Below are positions 1-8,635 of a DNA stretch of 64,000 nucleotides, in pieces. The notes beneath the pieces were generated by a model that was given only the letters and a program-made list of their open reading frames with translations, was not told the origin of the DNA and did not search any database. The DNA is from Achromobacter agilis (GTDB taxonomy: Bacteria > Pseudomonadota > Gammaproteobacteria > Burkholderiales > Burkholderiaceae_B). The translations under genes and the position numbers were made by a program. Each line of letters begins with the position of its first letter. The first letter of the stretch is position 1. Location of the stretch: the NCBI RefSeq assembly GCF_900496965.1, contig NZ_UFQB01000002.1, positions 248,001 through 312,000 on the forward strand, given 5' to 3'.

Positions 1-128
1 CACGTGCCCGGCTTGAACGTGCCGTCGATGATGAGCTGCCGCAATTTTTCGGCGACCACGGCCGGCAGCGTCGGGTGATGGATGGCCAAATCAGGGACGG
101 ATTGTTCCGGAACTTCAGGGTTAGCCAT
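1..128 (-). CDS. GntR-family transcriptional regulator, N-terminal part (cut by window edge)
   Basis: Only the first 42 codons are inside the window. The reading frame starts at the ATG on the minus strand at 128 and runs off the left edge. The segment around residues 21-42 (LPAVVAEKLRQLIIDGTFKPGT) matches the opening of a GntR winged-helix domain (a helix followed by I-x-x-G-x-x-x-P-G), so a FadR/FCD-type regulator is likely, though the effector domain is not visible. It is divergent from the Bug receptor / crotonase / CoA-transferase genes, and a perfect 10-base palindrome of GntR type lies in the shared intergenic region. That suggests local control of the divergent genes. No clear Shine-Dalgarno sequence is seen before the ATG. 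Confidence 0.8.
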   Translation of the reverse strand, partial: MANPEVPEQSVPDLAIHHPTLPAVVAEKLRQLIIDGTFKPGT

Positions 129-131
129 GAG

Positions 132-195
132 TTGTTCGCACTCGTGAATTCGACTATTTTTGTATCTGGTATACCAAACACCAAAGGCATACCAA
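132..195 (+). promoter_or_regulatory. Candidate promoter and GntR operator for the Bug/crotonase/CoA-transferase genes
   Basis: A possible sigma-70 promoter on the plus strand has -35 TTGTTC (132-137), a 17-base spacer and -10 TATTTT (155-160). Just downstream lies the perfect palindrome TGGTATACCA (167-176), the T-G-G-T-n-n-A-C-C-A type often bound by FadR-subfamily GntR proteins. A related imperfect half (GGCATACCAA) follows at 186-195. An operator at the expected transcription start would give repression. The link to the divergent GntR gene is inference. Confidence 0.5.
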
Positions 196-258
196 CCTGA
201 CCCCATCATAGAGCAAGCAACACGCGGGCAGGCTTCCCACCACCAAGGAGACACCCTC

Positions 259-1254
259 ATGAACAAGCACGCTCGCGCCTGGGCCGGCGCCCTGGCGCTG
301 ACCGCCGGCCTGGCCGCCGCCAGCCCCGCCCTGGCGCAGGACGCATCGAAATGGCCGGAACGGCCGCTACGCCTCATCGTCGGCTTCGTGCCCGGCGGCG
401 GTACCGACGTGTCGGCCCGCATCCTGTCCGCCCGGCTGTCCACGCTGTTGGGCCAGCAGGTCGTGGTCGAGAACAAGCCCGGCGCCTCCGGCCTGATCGC
501 GGCCGACTACGTGGCCAAGGCCGACCCGGACGGCTACACCCTGCTGCTGGCGAATATGCAGTCCACGGTCGCCGCACCCTATGTCGTGCAATCCAACGTC
601 GACCCGATCAAGGACTTCACGGCGGTGCGCTACATCGGCTCCGTACCGAACGTGCTGGTCGTCAACCCTTCCAAGCACAGCTACACCACCGTGCAGAACC
701 TGGTCGACGATGCCCGCGCCAAGCCCAAGCAGTTGCTGTACGCCTCTTCCGGCATGGGCAGCCCCCAGCACCTGAGCGCGGCCCGCTTCTCGCAGATCGC
801 GGGCGTCACCATGGAGCACGTGCCCTACAAAGGCAGCGGCCAGGCGATGACAGACCTGCTGGGCGGCAGCGTGGACCTGAATTTCGACACCCTGCCCGGC
901 GCCATCAACCAGATCCAGGCCGGCAAGCTGCGGCCGCTGGCGGTGACCAGCCCGGAACGCAGCAAGCGGCTGCCCGACGTGCCCACGCTGGCCGAATCCG
1001 GCATCAAGGGCCTGGACATCGTGCAGTGGTACGCGGTGCTCGCCCCCGCCAAACTGCCCAAGCCCGTCCTGGACAAGCTCGATCGCGCGCTGAGCCAGAC
1101 GCTGGCCGACCCCGAGATCAAGGCCAAGCTGGCCGACCAGGGCATGGACCTGGGCGGCGGTCCGCAGAACCCCGCGGCCTTCGCCACCTACGTGCAGGAC
1201 GAATGGAGCAAGTACGGAAAGCTCACCGCCAGCCTGGGCCTGACCAAACAGTAA
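259..1254 (+). CDS. Bug/TTT-family periplasmic solute-binding receptor
   Basis: The 331-residue protein has a signal peptide of about 26 residues ending at A-L-A before Q, then the Bug-family opening with the R-x-I-V-G-F-x-P-G-G-G-T-D segment and the later G-G-x-V-D-L-x-F region. These receptors bind carboxylates or similar small solutes in the periplasm for tripartite tricarboxylate transport or signalling. A longer frame begins at 160, but the ATG at 259 has AAGGAG 8 bases upstream and places the signal peptide at the terminus. It leads a cluster with a crotonase and a CoA-transferase, so its ligand is probably an organic acid that is activated as a CoA ester. No TctA/TctB membrane genes are nearby. 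Confidence 0.9.
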   Translation: MNKHARAWAGALALTAGLAAASPALAQDASKWPERPLRLIVGFVPGGGTDVSARILSARLSTLLGQQVVVENKPGASGLIAADYVAKADPDGYTLLLANMQSTVAAPYVVQSNVDPIKDFTAVRYIGSVPNVLVVNPSKHSYTTVQNLVDDARAKPKQLLYASSGMGSPQHLSAARFSQIAGVTMEHVPYKGSGQAMTDLLGGSVDLNFDTLPGAINQIQAGKLRPLAVTSPERSKRLPDVPTLAESGIKGLDIVQWYAVLAPAKLPKPVLDKLDRALSQTLADPEIKAKLADQGMDLGGGPQNPAAFATYVQDEWSKYGKLTASLGLTKQ

Positions 1255-1296
1255 ACCTCGCGGGGGGCCCGCCCCCCGCCCAAGCAAAGGAACGCC

Positions 1297-2097
1297 ATGA
1301 GCGCCCCCCTCTCTTCCGATTCCCCCCTCATCCTGCGCCAACGCGACGGCGACATCGTGACCGTGGTGCTGAACCGCCCGGACAAGCTCAACGCCTTCAC
1401 CATCGATAGCTGGCGCCTGCTGGGCGATACCTTCCTGGAGCTGGACGCCGACGACAGCGTGCGCTGCGTACTGCTGCGCGGCGCCGGCGAAAAGGCCTTC
1501 TCGCCGGGCAACGATATCGGCGAATTCGAGACGGCTCGCAGCAACAAGCGGCAAGCGGTGGAATACGGCGCCGTCATGCGCCGGACGATCGAGGCCATCG
1601 GCGGATGCCGGCATCCCGTCGTGGCGCAAATCCATGGCATCTGCGTGGGCGGCGGCCTGGAGATCGCCAGCCTGGCGGACATTCGCATCTGCGGCGAGAG
1701 CTCGCGGTTCGGCGTGCCGATCAAGAATCTCGGACTGGTGATGTCGTATTCGGAACTGGCCCCGCTGGTGCGCCTGGTCGGCCCGTCGGTGGCGCTGCAG
1801 GTGCTGCTTGAGGGCAGCATCTTCGACGCGGCGCAGGCCTTGCGGCTGGGCGTCGTCACCCGCGTGGAGCCCGACGCCAAGGTGGCCGAAGAAGCCTGGG
1901 CCACCGCCCGCCGCATCGCCGACGGCGCACCGCTGGTCGCGCGCTGGCACAAGCAATTCATCCGCAACCTGGTGAACGGCAAGGCCCTGACGGACGCCGA
2001 CCGCGACGAGGCCTTCGACTGCTTCGACACCGAAGATTTCCGCGCGGGCTACCGCGCCTTCCTGGCCAAGGCCAAGCCGCAATTCAACGGCCGCTGA
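1297..2097 (+). CDS. Enoyl-CoA hydratase/isomerase (crotonase) family protein
   Basis: The 266-residue protein has the crotonase fold signatures: an oxyanion-hole segment near residues 65-77 (E-K-A-F-S-P-G-N-D-I) and the G-G-G-L-E-I-A-S-L-A-D segment at 118-128. Of the two acid residues of classical enoyl-CoA hydratase, the first (Glu122 here) is kept but the second falls on Ile142 in a P-I-K-N-L-G context instead of P-E-x-x-L-G. Hydratase activity in the usual sense is therefore doubtful; isomerase, dehalogenase or hydrolase-type crotonase chemistry is possible. It lies between the Bug receptor and the CoA-transferase, so its substrate is likely the CoA ester made by its neighbour. Confidence 0.88.
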   Translation: MSAPLSSDSPLILRQRDGDIVTVVLNRPDKLNAFTIDSWRLLGDTFLELDADDSVRCVLLRGAGEKAFSPGNDIGEFETARSNKRQAVEYGAVMRRTIEAIGGCRHPVVAQIHGICVGGGLEIASLADIRICGESSRFGVPIKNLGLVMSYSELAPLVRLVGPSVALQVLLEGSIFDAAQALRLGVVTRVEPDAKVAEEAWATARRIADGAPLVARWHKQFIRNLVNGKALTDADRDEAFDCFDTEDFRAGYRAFLAKAKPQFNGR

Positions 2098-2117
2098 CCG
2101 CGGCGCTAGGAGTCCTC

Positions 2118-3356
2118 ATGCACAATGACACCCACCGCCCCGCCGGCGCCCTGGCCGGCATGCGCGTGATCGAACTTTCGCAGATCATGGCCGGCCCGAC
2201 CTGCGGCATGATGCTGGCCGACCTGGGCGCCGACGTCATCAAGGTCGAGAAGCTCGACGGCGGCGACGATTCGCGCCAATACCGCGATCCCCAGATCAAT
2301 GGGATCTCGGCGCCCTATCTCATGCTCAACCGCAACAAGCGCGCCATCGCCCTGGACCTGAAGCATCCCGAAGGCAAAAAGGTCCTGCTGCGCATGATCC
2401 GCGACGCGGACGTAGTGACCGAAAACTTCCGCAAGGGCACGATGGAAAAGCTGGGACTGGGCTACGACACGCTGCGGCGCGAAAATCCCGGCCTGATCTA
2501 TTGCGCGGTGTCGGGCTACGGCACCACGGGCCCCTACGCGGACAAGGGCGGCTTCGACCTCGTGGCCCAGGGCTTTTCCGGCCTGATGGCGATCACGGGC
2601 GAACCCGGTGGGCCGCCGCTGCGCACCGGCAATTCCGTGGCTGACATCAACGCCGGCCTGCTGGCCGCCTTCGGCGTGCTGGCCGCTTACCAGCACAAGC
2701 AGCGCACCGGCGAAGGCCAGATCGTGGAAACCTCGCTGCTCGAGGCCAGTCTGCAGCAGCTGTATTGGCACGCCGCGATCTATTTCGGCAGCGGCGTCTC
2801 GCCCGGCCCCACCGGCTCGGCGCATGTGCTCAGCGCGCCGTACCAGGCATTTCCCACCGCCACGGACTGGATCATCATCGGCGGCGCCAACGAGAAGAAC
2901 TGGCAGCGCATCGCGCAGGCACTGGGCAAACCGGAATGGGCGGACGATCCGCGCTACGCCCGCAACCGCGACCGCATGAACAATCGCGAGGAACTGGTGG
3001 CGGAAATGTCCGCGATCCTGGAGGCGCGCGGCGCGCAGGAATGGCTGGACATCTTCGATGCCGCCGGTGTTCCCGCCGGGCCGGTGCATTCCATCGCGCA
3101 GGCGCTTTCGCATCCGCAGACGCTGGCGCGCGGCATGGTGGTGGAACAGGACCATCCGGTCGCCGGCAAGGTGCGCACGGTGGGCATGCCGGTGAAGCTG
3201 TCGGCCACGCCCGCCCAGTACCATCGCGCCGCACCCAGGCTGGGCGAAGACACCATCGCAATCCTGGGAGAGTTCGGCTATGGCGAGCAGGAAATCGATG
3301 CGCTGATCGAGGCCGGCGTGGTCGCGGCCGTGGATCCGGAGCGCGCTCCGGCGTAG
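2118..3356 (+). CDS. Class III CoA-transferase (CaiB/BaiF family)
   Basis: The 412-residue length and the opening (M-R-V-I-E-L-S-Q-I-M-A-G-P near residues 15-27, then L-A-D-L-G-A-D-V-I-K-V-E) are typical of family III CoA-transferases such as CaiB and formyl-CoA transferase. The expected catalytic aspartate is Asp176 in G-N-S-V-A-D-I. These enzymes move CoA between carboxylic acids through an aspartyl-CoA thioester. It follows the crotonase by 20 bases with AGGAG before the ATG, so the two are probably cotranscribed. Together with the Bug receptor they look like an uptake and CoA-activation route for an unidentified organic acid. Confidence 0.92.
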   Translation: MHNDTHRPAGALAGMRVIELSQIMAGPTCGMMLADLGADVIKVEKLDGGDDSRQYRDPQINGISAPYLMLNRNKRAIALDLKHPEGKKVLLRMIRDADVVTENFRKGTMEKLGLGYDTLRRENPGLIYCAVSGYGTTGPYADKGGFDLVAQGFSGLMAITGEPGGPPLRTGNSVADINAGLLAAFGVLAAYQHKQRTGEGQIVETSLLEASLQQLYWHAAIYFGSGVSPGPTGSAHVLSAPYQAFPTATDWIIIGGANEKNWQRIAQALGKPEWADDPRYARNRDRMNNREELVAEMSAILEARGAQEWLDIFDAAGVPAGPVHSIAQALSHPQTLARGMVVEQDHPVAGKVRTVGMPVKLSATPAQYHRAAPRLGEDTIAILGEFGYGEQEIDALIEAGVVAAVDPERAPA

Positions 3357-3370
3357 GACGTGTGGGTGGG

Positions 3371-3598
3371 CTTCTTGAGCCGCCGGCGTCCGGACTGCGG
3401 GATTCCGATGCTCGGCCCCAGTGGGGCTGCGCTTCGGCTCCCTCCGCCCGGCCACCGGCTCACGGCATCTGCCCATGAATGGAGCCCAAAACCAACGCAT
3501 AAGGCCGCCGTCAGCCGAGGACCCCGGAGTCATCCGAAGCACAGCCCCAATGGGGCGAGCATCGGAATGGCGCAGGGCAGCCTCGGCGGCTAAAGAAC
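3371..3598. repeat. Long imperfect inverted repeat (about 67-base arms)
   Basis: The gap between the CoA-transferase and the livF homologue (3357-3641) holds no gene. Arms at about 3371-3437 and 3534-3598 are reverse complements with scattered mismatches; the inner 35 or so bases (3402-3437 against 3534-3568) match almost completely. The spacer is about 96 bases. The element lies between convergently transcribed genes and could fold as a long hairpin. It has the shape of a miniature inverted-repeat element, but I see no transposase and no clear target duplication. Confidence 0.7.
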
Positions 3599-3641
3599 CC
3601 AGACCTCCGCAAGCTCGAAGCCCTGCCCCTCCCCTAACCCC

Positions 3642-4373
3642 CTACTCGGTTTCGCCGAGATAGGCGGCGCGCACCTTCGGGTCGTGCAGCATCTGGCCGG
3701 CCGCGCCGGACAGGATGATCTCGCCGGACTCCATCACGTAGCCGCGATGGCTGTTTTCCAGCGCCAGGCGCGCATTCTGCTCGATCAGCAGGATCGTGAC
3801 GCCTTCGCTGGCGATGGTGCGGACCACCTCGAAGACCTTCTCGACCATCAGCGGCGCCAGCCCCATCGAAGGTTCATCCAGCAGCAGCAGCCGGGGCCGC
3901 GCGATCATCGCCCGGCCCATCGCCACCATCTGCTGTTCGCCCCCGGACAAGGTTCCGGCCGCCTGCCTGCGGCGTTCTGCCAGGCGCGGGAACAGGGTGA
4001 AGACCCGGTCCGTGTCCTGGCGGACCTGCGCCGCGTCGCGGCGCACGTAGCCGCCCATGGCGAGGTTTTCCTCGATGGTGAGCTGGCCGAAGATGCCCCG
4101 GCCTTCCGGCACCATGACCAGGCCGCGGCGCACCAGTTCGTGCGATTTATCGCCGCCGATGGAGCGGCCGGCGTACACCACTTCGCCGCCGGCCAGCGGC
4201 ACCAGCCCGCAGATGGAGCGCAAAGTGGTGCTCTTGCCCGCGCCGTTGGCGCCGATCAGGCACACCAGCTCGCCCTCGTCCACGCGCAGGTCGATCCCGC
4301 GCACGGCGCGGATGCCGCCATAGGCGACCTGCAGGCCGCGCAATTCCAATAAGGGTTGGGATGCTGCCGTCAT
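3642..4373 (-). CDS. livF: Branched-chain amino-acid type ABC transporter ATP-binding protein (LivF-like)
   Basis: The 243-residue ATPase has Walker A G-A-N-G-A-G-K-S-T at residues 41-49, the signature L-S-G-G-E-Q-Q, and Walker B L-L-L-L-D-E-P followed by S-M-G-L-A-P, which is typical of LivF. The open frame extends upstream, but the ATG at 4373 overlaps the stop of the livG homologue by 4 bases (ATGA) and places the ABC domain at the start. It is the last gene of the leftward liv operon. The HAAT importer family takes up branched-chain amino acids, and in this bacterial group often other amides or acids, so the substrate is uncertain. Confidence 0.93.
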   Translation of the reverse strand: MTAASQPLLELRGLQVAYGGIRAVRGIDLRVDEGELVCLIGANGAGKSTTLRSICGLVPLAGGEVVYAGRSIGGDKSHELVRRGLVMVPEGRGIFGQLTIEENLAMGGYVRRDAAQVRQDTDRVFTLFPRLAERRRQAAGTLSGGEQQMVAMGRAMIARPRLLLLDEPSMGLAPLMVEKVFEVVRTIASEGVTILLIEQNARLALENSHRGYVMESGEIILSGAAGQMLHDPKVRAAYLGETE

Positions 4374-5170
4374 GCCGGGCGCTCCTGATGAATCAGCGGA
4401 TCCTGGGCTGCGCCCGCGCCCAGATACGCTTCGATAACCTTCGGGTCGCGCTGCACCTGGGCGGGCTTGCCCATCGCCAACACCTTGCCGTACTCCAGCA
4501 CCAGCACGCGGTCGCACAACCCCATGACCAGCTTCATGTCGTGCTCGATAAGCAGCACCGTAATGCCGTCTCCGCGGATTTTTTCGATCAGCTTGCGCAG
4601 CACCACCGTTTCAGAGGCGTTCATGCCGGCCGCCGGCTCGTCCAGCGCCAGCAGCTTGGGATCCGTCGCCAGCGCGCGCGCAATCTCCAGGCGCCGCTGG
4701 TCGCCGTAGGGCAGCGACCGCGCGACGTCGTTGGCGCGGTGTCCGATGCCGACATATTCCAGCAGTTCCTGCGCGCGCGCTTCCGTGGCGGCCTCTTCGG
4801 CGCGCGTGCTCCGCGTGCGCAGCACCGCGCCGAACACGCCCGAGCGGGTACGCATATGGCGGCCGATCATGACGTTCTCGATGGCGCTCAGGTTCGCGAA
4901 CAGGCGTATGTTCTGGAATGTGCGCGCCAGGCCCGCAAAGGCGACCTCGTGCGGCTTCTTGCCGGACAGCGATTCGCCGTTGAAGGTGCAGGAGCCCTCT
5001 TCCGGGATGTACAGGCCGGTCAGCACGTTGAACAGCGTGGTCTTGCCCGCGCCGTTGGGGCCGATCAGGCCGTAGATCTCGCCCTGCTCGATATCGAAGC
5101 TGACCTCGGACAAGGCCTGCAGGCCGCCGAAGCGCTTGCCCAATCCCTGGGCTTGCAGCAGTTTGCTCAT
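4370..5170 (-). CDS. livG: Branched-chain amino-acid type ABC transporter ATP-binding protein (LivG-like)
   Basis: The 266-residue ATPase has Walker A G-P-N-G-A-G-K-T-T at residues 37-45, Walker B near L-L-A-L-D-E-P-A-A-G-M-N, and the extended C-terminal part ending in V-I-E-A-Y-L-G-A-G that is typical of LivG. It is the partner of the LivF-like ATPase on the cytoplasmic face of the importer. The start overlaps the stop of livM by 4 bases and its own stop overlaps the livF start, so translation is likely coupled. Confidence 0.94.
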   Translation of the reverse strand: MSKLLQAQGLGKRFGGLQALSEVSFDIEQGEIYGLIGPNGAGKTTLFNVLTGLYIPEEGSCTFNGESLSGKKPHEVAFAGLARTFQNIRLFANLSAIENVMIGRHMRTRSGVFGAVLRTRSTRAEEAATEARAQELLEYVGIGHRANDVARSLPYGDQRRLEIARALATDPKLLALDEPAAGMNASETVVLRKLIEKIRGDGITVLLIEHDMKLVMGLCDRVLVLEYGKVLAMGKPAQVQRDPKVIEAYLGAGAAQDPLIHQERPA

Positions 5171-6255
5171 GCCGGGCCTCCTTGCGCCTTGCTCGCAAGC
5201 TCACGCTTGCGCACCGCCGACGGCCACAGGCCCGCGGGGCGGAACAGCATCACGCACACCATCGCCAGGCCGAAGAGCAGCATGCGTATGCCTTCGGGGT
5301 CCAGGACCACGGCGCCGAACACCATCTGCTGCACGGGTTCGACCACCGCGCGCAGGAATTCCGGCAGCGCGGCCAGGATCAGCGCGCCCAGGATCACGCC
5401 CGGGATGTGCCCCATGCCGCCCAGCACCACCATGCACAGGATGGAGATGGATTCCATCAGCGAGAAGCTTTCGGGGCTAACGAAGCCCTGCATCGATGCG
5501 AACAGCGCGCCGGCCACGCCGCCGAAGGACGCACCCATCGCGAACGCCAGCAGCTTGATGTTGCGGGTGTTGATGCCCATCGCCTTGGCGGCGATCTCGT
5601 CTTCGCGTATGGCTTCCCAGGCGCGGCCGATGCGTGAATTCTGCAGGCGCACGCAGACCAGCACGATGATCAACGTAAGCGCCAGCAGCAGGTAGTAGTA
5701 CTTCTCGGGCCCCGTCACCCGGAAGCCCAGCAGGCTTTCCGTGCGGCCGAACGCGAACTCGCCCACCTTGAACGTGTCGATGCGGTTGATGCCCTGCGGC
5801 CCGTTGGCGATGTTCACCGGCGCGTTCAGGTTGTTCAGGAAGATGCGGATGATCTCTCCGAAACCCAGCGTCACGATGGCCAGGTAGTCCCCTCGCAGCT
5901 TGAGCGTCGGCGCGCCCAGCAGCACGCCGAACAGGCAGGCCACGGCCAGGGCGATCGGCAGGATCGCCCAGAACGGCAGGTGCAGGCCGAAATGCGGCGA
6001 CGCCAGCAGCGCCCAGGTATAGGCGCCCACGGCGTAGAACGCGATGTAGCCCAGGTCCAGCAGGCCGGCGAAGCCCACCACGATGTTCAGGCCCAGCGAC
6101 AGCATCACATACAGCAGGGCGAAGTTCAGGATGCGCACCCAGCTCTGGCCGGCCATGCCGATCACGAACGGCAGGATGGCGAGCACGATGCCGATCAGCG
6201 CGATGCCGATCAGGTTGCGGGTGGAAAACCCGCTGCTATTCAGTTTCCCGCTCAT
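5167..6255 (-). CDS. livM: Branched-chain amino-acid type ABC transporter permease (LivM-like)
   Basis: The 362-residue polytopic membrane protein carries the LivM hallmark near residues 50-70 (L-S-L-G-L-N-I-V-V-G-F-A-G-L-L-D-L-G) and the permease coupling motif E-A-I-R-E-D-E-I-A-A near residue 217. It pairs with the LivH-like permease to form the transmembrane channel. The start overlaps the livH stop by 4 bases. The C-terminus ends in a basic cytoplasmic tail (K-R-E-L-A-S-K). Confidence 0.94.
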   Translation of the reverse strand: MSGKLNSSGFSTRNLIGIALIGIVLAILPFVIGMAGQSWVRILNFALLYVMLSLGLNIVVGFAGLLDLGYIAFYAVGAYTWALLASPHFGLHLPFWAILPIALAVACLFGVLLGAPTLKLRGDYLAIVTLGFGEIIRIFLNNLNAPVNIANGPQGINRIDTFKVGEFAFGRTESLLGFRVTGPEKYYYLLLALTLIIVLVCVRLQNSRIGRAWEAIREDEIAAKAMGINTRNIKLLAFAMGASFGGVAGALFASMQGFVSPESFSLMESISILCMVVLGGMGHIPGVILGALILAALPEFLRAVVEPVQQMVFGAVVLDPEGIRMLLFGLAMVCVMLFRPAGLWPSAVRKRELASKAQGGPA

Positions 6256-7181
6256 GCGCGATCTCCCACGCGTTCGCCCAGCAGGCCGGACGGACGGAAG
6301 ATCAGCACCAGCACCAGCACGAAGAAGGCGAACACGTCCTGGTAGTGGCTGCCGAGGAAGCCCCCGGTCAAGTCACCGATGTAGCCCGCGCCCAGGGATT
6401 CGATGACGCCCAGCAGCAGGCCTCCGGCCATCGCGCCCACCAGGTTGCCGATGCCACCCAGCACCGCGGCGGTGAATGCCTTCAGGCCGAGCATAAAGCC
6501 CATTGTGTATTGCGAAACGCCGTAATACGTAGCGACCATCATGCCCGCCACGGCGGCCAGCGCCGAGCCGATCAGGAAGGCAGCCGAAATGACGGTGTTG
6601 ATGTTGACGCCCATCAGCCCCGCCACTTCGCGGTTCTGCGCGGTGGCGCGCATGGCGGTGCCCAGGCGGGTCTTGTGCACCACGGCCAGCAGCCCGCCCA
6701 TGATGAGCGCCGCGATCACGACGATGGCGATCTGCAGCGAGCTCATGCGCGCGCCGGCGATCTCGAACACCTGCGGCGACAGCACTTGCGGAAAGTTCAG
6801 GTAGTTGCGGCCCCAGGCCATCATCGCCACGTTCTGCAGGATGATGGATACGCCGATGGCCGTGATCAGCGCGGCCAGCCGCGGCGCCCGGCGCAGCGGC
6901 CGGTAGGCCACGCGCTCGGCGGTCCAGCCCACCGCCATGCACAGCGGCACCGAGACCAGCAGGCCGACGCCCAGGACCACGAAGGCGGACGTGCCCGGGT
7001 CGCCCCCGACCAGCGAGATGGCGACCGTGGTGGCCGCCATCGCCCCGATCATGACGACGTCGCCATGCGCGAAGTTGATCAGCCCGATGATGCCGTACAC
7101 CATGGTGTAGCCAAGGGCGACCAGGGCGTACACGCTGCCGAGCGTGACGCCGTTAATCAGTTGTTGAATGAAGATATCCAT
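6252..7181 (-). CDS. livH: Branched-chain amino-acid type ABC transporter permease (LivH-like)
   Basis: The 309-residue membrane protein has the LivH opening (Q-Q-L-I-N-G-V-T-L-G-S-V-Y-A-L-V-A-L-G-Y) and the segment G-L-I-N-F-A-H-G-D-V near residues 33-42. The coupling motif M-R-A-T-A-Q-N-R-E is present near residue 177. It is the first permease gene after livK, separated from it by 155 bases in which I see no gene. Confidence 0.94.
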   Translation of the reverse strand: MDIFIQQLINGVTLGSVYALVALGYTMVYGIIGLINFAHGDVVMIGAMAATTVAISLVGGDPGTSAFVVLGVGLLVSVPLCMAVGWTAERVAYRPLRRAPRLAALITAIGVSIILQNVAMMAWGRNYLNFPQVLSPQVFEIAGARMSSLQIAIVVIAALIMGGLLAVVHKTRLGTAMRATAQNREVAGLMGVNINTVISAAFLIGSALAAVAGMMVATYYGVSQYTMGFMLGLKAFTAAVLGGIGNLVGAMAGGLLLGVIESLGAGYIGDLTGGFLGSHYQDVFAFFVLVLVLIFRPSGLLGERVGDRA

Positions 7182-7336
7182 AGGGGCCGCGGAAATAAGC
7201 CTGGAAAATTCGCGCGTATCGCGCCGCGGCGGCCCTCGGGCCTGCCGCGCCGCCGCGCCTCGCGCACGCCGGACGGCGCACGCGCTGCATAACGGGCGGG
7301 CGCGGCCAAGCCGCCTCCCCGCCCGGCCAGCGGCCT

Positions 7337-8482
7337 TTAGTTGGCCTGGCTGACCATCGTTTCAACCATCTCCCACTTGCCGTTCTTGACTTCGTAGATG
7401 GTGACCGAGATTTCCTTCAGGTCGCCGTTGGCGTCATACGAGATGTGCTCGCTGGTCGCGCCCTTGCGGTTCAGCTTGGCCAGGGCCGGCAGGTACTTCT
7501 CGGGCTTGGCCGAACCGGCCTGCTCGATGGCGGTGATCATGTTCCACGCGCCGTCGTAGGCGTACGGGGCATACACGCCCGGGGCCTTCTTGAAGCGCGC
7601 CTGGTAGCGCTGCTCGAAGTCCTTGCCAGCGGCCATCTTGTCCAGCGGCACGCCTGCCAGCGAGGCGTAGGTGCCGTCGGCGGCGTCGCCGGCCAGCTTG
7701 ATGAAGGTATCGCTGCGGGTCATTTCGCCCGAGACCAGCGGCGCCTTCAAGCCCAGTGTCGCCAGCTGGCGCTTCATGGGGCCGGATTGCGCGTCCAGGC
7801 CGCCGTAGAAGATCGCGTCCGGCGCGGCGCCCTTGATGTTGGTCAGGATGGCCGTGAAGTCGTTCGCCTTGTCGGTCGTGTACTCGCGGCGCACGATCTG
7901 GCCCCCGGCGGCCTTGACGGCCTTCTCGACCTCGTCGGCCAGGCCCTGGCCGTAGGCGGTGCGGTCGTCGATGATGGCGACCTTCTTCGCATTGAGCTTT
8001 TCGACCATGAACTTGCCGACGGCGGCGCCCTGCTGGGTGTCGCTGGTCATCATGCGGAAGGTGGTCTCGTAGCCCTGCTTGGTGTATTCGGGCGAGGTGG
8101 CCATCGCGATCTGGGGCAGGCCGGCTTCGTGGTAGACGCGCGAAGCGGGAATCGTCGTGCCCGAATTGAAGTGGCCCAGGATGCCGACGACGTCCTGGTC
8201 GACCAGCTGCTGGGCGACCTGCACGCCAACCCGGGGATCGGCCTGGTCGTCGCGCGAGACCAGCACGAAGGTGGCCGGCTTGCCGTCGATCTTGATGCCC
8301 TTCTTGTTGGCTTCTTCCAGGGCCAGGTTCAGGCCGTTCTGCATGTCTTCGCCGTAGTGCGATTGCGGGCCGGTCAGCGGCGCAGCAAAACCGAACTTGA
8401 TGTCGGCGGCCTGCGCGGCGGCGGCCACGCCGGCGGCGGCGAGACTGGCGGCGACAAGCTTCAAAGTGGTGCGGAACTTCAT
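7337..8482 (-). CDS. livK: ABC transporter periplasmic amino-acid binding protein (LivK/LivJ-like)
   Basis: The 381-residue protein begins with a signal peptide of about 25 residues (cleavage after A-Q-A), followed by a type I periplasmic binding fold opening with I-K-F-G-F-A-A-P-L-T-G-P-Q-S-H-Y-G. This is the substrate-capturing component of the importer encoded by the four genes downstream. GGAGGATACCC precedes the ATG. The ligand cannot be read from sequence; Leu/Ile/Val is the default for the family. Confidence 0.93.
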   Translation of the reverse strand: MKFRTTLKLVAASLAAAGVAAAAQAADIKFGFAAPLTGPQSHYGEDMQNGLNLALEEANKKGIKIDGKPATFVLVSRDDQADPRVGVQVAQQLVDQDVVGILGHFNSGTTIPASRVYHEAGLPQIAMATSPEYTKQGYETTFRMMTSDTQQGAAVGKFMVEKLNAKKVAIIDDRTAYGQGLADEVEKAVKAAGGQIVRREYTTDKANDFTAILTNIKGAAPDAIFYGGLDAQSGPMKRQLATLGLKAPLVSGEMTRSDTFIKLAGDAADGTYASLAGVPLDKMAAGKDFEQRYQARFKKAPGVYAPYAYDGAWNMITAIEQAGSAKPEKYLPALAKLNRKGATSEHISYDANGDLKEISVTIYEVKNGKWEMVETMVSQAN

Positions 8483-8558
8483 GGGTATCCTCCGGGGTGT
8501 CGGACTTAAGACCTTGTTATACCTGAGCTTTTAGCCAGGCTTCTGGTTTTTTACTACC

Positions 8559-8635
8559 GCAAGCCCCGATGTTGCCGGGGTCTTGCGCATGCATGTTCTG
8601 CAAAGTCCGGATGTCGGGTTGCGACATCCGGACTT
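8559..8635. promoter_or_regulatory. Two inverted repeats in the livK upstream region
   Basis: The 239-base gap between livK and putA (8483-8721) has no gene. It holds a hairpin with a GC-rich stem (8559-8569 with 8576-8587, one bulge) and a separate perfect 14-base inverted repeat with a 5-base loop (8603-8616 and 8622-8635). Neither is followed by a T tract on either strand in the usual terminator position. The second could be an operator or leader structure for livK, or a factor-dependent end for putA transcripts coming from the right. Confidence 0.5.

Noticed and set aside
367-2082. Long minus-strand open frame of 571 codons over the Bug and crotonase genes
   Set aside because: It lies opposite two well-supported genes, its product is Gly/Ala/Arg/His-rich low complexity typical of antisense GC-rich frames, and it matches no family.
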